Shown here: in pieces, positions 32,636 through 32,734 of the stretch | Position numbering within the stretch: the first letter of the stretch is position 1 | How the letters are laid out: the number at the start of each line of letters is the position of its first letter | DNA from: an uncultured Lachnospiraceae bacterium | GTDB lineage: Bacteria; Bacillota; Clostridia; Lachnospirales; Lachnospiraceae | NCBI GenBank assembly: GCA_902793685.1 | Contig: CADBEN010000024.1 | Location: forward strand, 1 to 32,734 | Direction: 5' to 3' | DNA length: 32,734 nucleotides | Position numbers and translations under genes: made by a program | Notes under the pieces: generated by a model | What the model was told of the DNA's origin: nothing | The model's input: the letters and a program-made list of their open reading frames with translations, nothing else | Databases searched by the model: none

Positions 32636-32734
32636 GTGAATTAACCCACCGCCTTCGCGTATGCTAAGAGGCGGGGGCTTCGTGCCGCTTTCGCGGACAC
32701 CGGACGTACACTGCGCCCACTATCCCGTTTGACC
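32636..32734 (-). mobile_element. right end of an IS200/IS605-type element with omega-RNA-like segment (runs off the window)
   Basis: Read on the minus strand, the last 99 bases contain a GTG-T-CCGC / GCGG-CAC hairpin with a GAAA tetraloop (32682-32700), then GAAGCCCCCGCCTC. The foot of the element pairs with it as an imperfect hairpin (GGCGGGGG 32670-32677 with CCCACCGCC 32645-32653) and ends GGTGGGTTAATTCAC near 32636. This is how the 3' end of tnpB transcripts and the right ends of IS605-family elements look to me from memory. No tnpB coding sequence lies within the window. The boundary is approximate. Confidence 0.6.

Noticed and set aside
1-32734. CRISPR array, rRNA or tRNA genes
   Set aside because: No regularly spaced direct repeats with unique spacers, no rRNA signatures and no convincing cloverleaf were seen in the gaps between genes.

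Overview
The window looks like chromosomal DNA of a moderately high-GC member of the Bacillota, most likely class Clostridia (Lachnospirales or a relative). The basis is the comEC/holA/rpsT neighbourhood, strong GGAGG-type ribosome binding sites, TTGACA/TATAAT-type promoters, a GerMN-domain lipoprotein, a clustered gap-pgk-tpiA glycolytic operon and a ferredoxin-tailed aldo/keto reductase. Species cannot be named from the sequence alone. Protein identities come from motif recognition by eye; no database search was run.

Layout. 1-700: AT-rich upstream stretch, a strong promoter, and rpsT (+) with a long leader and a TTG start, closed by a terminator. 688-6210: holA (-), nnrE (+), comEC (-) and a GerMN lipoprotein (-); nnrE lies antisense between holA and comEC. 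6234-8650: a complete sensor histidine kinase with no response regulator in the window, and a divergent zinc-ribbon membrane protein. 8651-8884: a large imperfect inverted repeat. 8885-13849 (-): an operon for an SLH-domain exported protein, a duplicated-module efflux adaptor, an ABC ATPase with an apparent one-base frameshift, and a MacB-type permease. 14227-15258: aldo/keto reductase with two Fe-S cysteine clusters. 15348-18633 (-): gap, pgk, tpiA with an internal terminator after gap. 18742-20406: Na+/phosphate cotransporter with a PhoU-like tail.

20696-25074 (-) is the most unusual block. It is an operon of transketolase N-half, transketolase C-half, an Asp/Glu-racemase-fold protein lacking the second catalytic cysteine, and an acetohydroxyacid-synthase-like ThDP enzyme. 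It diverges from a LysR regulator (25316) across an intergenic region with two clear inverted repeats. LysR is followed by an AEC-family carrier. The combination suggests a regulated carbon-acid or sugar-acid route using two different ThDP enzymes, but the substrate is unknown.

27323-31320: Nudix hydrolase (-), tartrate/D-malate-type dehydrogenase (+), a DUF2156 protein (+), and an M20 amidohydrolase (allantoate/N-carbamoyl amino acid type) with an apparent frameshift near its N-terminus. 31362-32618 (-): a secreted protein with a cell-wall-binding-like repeat and a putative lysozyme-like domain. From about 32636 to the end lies what looks like the right end of an IS200/IS605-type element, with an omega-RNA-like structured segment, directly upstream of that gene's ribosome binding site.

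Two of about 22 genes carry single-site frame disruptions. Either they are natural decay or they are assembly errors in GC-rich runs.
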